Source of the DNA: Catelliglobosispora koreensis DSM 44566
GTDB taxonomy: Bacteria > Actinomycetota > Actinomycetes > Mycobacteriales > Micromonosporaceae
Length of the DNA stretch: 64,000 nucleotides
NCBI RefSeq assembly: GCF_000379685.1
Contig: NZ_KB903252.1
Span: 152,433 to 216,432 of the forward strand
Reading direction: 5' to 3'
The position numbers and the translations under genes were made by a program. The notes beneath the pieces were generated by a model. The model was not told the DNA's origin. It saw only the letters and a list, made by a program, of their open reading frames with translations, and ran no database searches. Below are positions 63,951-64,000 of the stretch, in pieces (within the stretch, counting starts at the first letter, position 1; each line of letters starts with the position of its first letter).

Positions 63951-64000
63951 ATGACACATCCCCATTTCGTACCCCCAGGCGGTATGCCTGCCCCTCCCCC
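63951..64000 (+). CDS. Start of a proline-rich protein (truncated by window)
   Basis: ATG 63951 with GAGGAG at 63943-63948 opens a frame [16 protein letters not shown] that runs off the right edge. A Pro/Gly-rich N terminus is usual for actinobacterial membrane proteins, but too little is present to name it. Confidence 0.6.
   Translation, partial: MTHPHFVPPGGMPAPP

Noticed and set aside
1..64000. CRISPR arrays, transposases and prophage genes
   Set aside because: Looked for regular spaced repeats and recombinase or phage motifs; none found. The only tandem repeat has two units without spacers.

Overview
The window is chromosomal DNA of a high-GC Gram-positive actinomycete. Evidence: GC-rich codon use, many GTG starts, several leaderless-looking genes, two large SARP/NB-ARC/TPR regulators, an ANTAR response regulator, a dephospho-CoA kinase near rpsA, and the actinobacterial trp-region membrane protein. 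The order hisI, trp membrane protein, trpC-trpB-trpA, lgt, pyk, tesB, ANTAR regulator, polA, rpsA, coaE, uvrB, read from right to left, is the order I remember from mycobacteria. The backbone is therefore an ancestral actinobacterial block, here inverted and punctuated by accessory inserts. I cannot assign a genus. No transposase, prophage or CRISPR array is visible. || Layout. 1-4300: end of typA, a lysoplasmalogenase-like membrane protein, a lytic transglycosylase, and a coupled operon of cytoplasmic peptidoglycan-peptide enzymes (beta-lactamase-fold hydrolase, L-Ala-D/L-Glu epimerase, small ORF, NlpC/P60 peptidase). 4270-5440: TerC exporter behind a probable yybP-ykoY manganese riboswitch. 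5490-9560: ABM monooxygenase, alpha/beta hydrolase, an HxlR-peroxiredoxin fusion divergent from an MFS transporter and a hemerythrin-like protein. 9560-17650: uvrB, a two-module lipoprotein behind a tandem ~100-bp repeat, coaE, rpsA, a methyltransferase and a small membrane protein. 17700-31090: SARP regulator 1 with an orphan amino-acid-binding-type protein and a membrane protein; polA; a glutamate-type ABC transporter; divergent SARP regulator 2. 31138-36090: livKHMGF branched-chain amino acid transporter. 36250-42150: a lipoprotein, the ANTAR regulator, tRNA-Leu(CAA), a free-standing HTH/LAGLIDADG-like protein directly after the tRNA, and a 1016-residue zinc carboxypeptidase. 42200-45880: Rrf2-type regulator, then pyk-tesB-threonine dehydratase. 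45970-48330: a decayed patch holding a frameshifted TMEM175-like gene, a protein resembling transmembrane terpene cyclases, and a broken ECF sigma factor with its partner. 48380-54390: gltBD glutamate synthase. 54835-55962: a second scar, where a frameshifted ltrA-like gene and a truncated fic gene meet tail to tail, with an apparently intact Phd-type antitoxin and its operator. 56000-64000: FAD monooxygenase, lgt, an aminoglycoside-phosphotransferase-like kinase, trpCBA, an acidic unknown protein, a spermidine-synthase-like protein, the trp-region membrane protein and hisI. trpE is not at the place where the family order predicts it. || Most worth a second look: the tRNA-adjacent LAGLIDADG-like protein; the SARP/binding-protein/membrane-protein module; the terpene-cyclase-like protein; the two decay scars; the TerC riboswitch; the tandem repeat at 11903-12108; and a GTCC-N5-GGAC palindrome that recurs far more often than chance would give.
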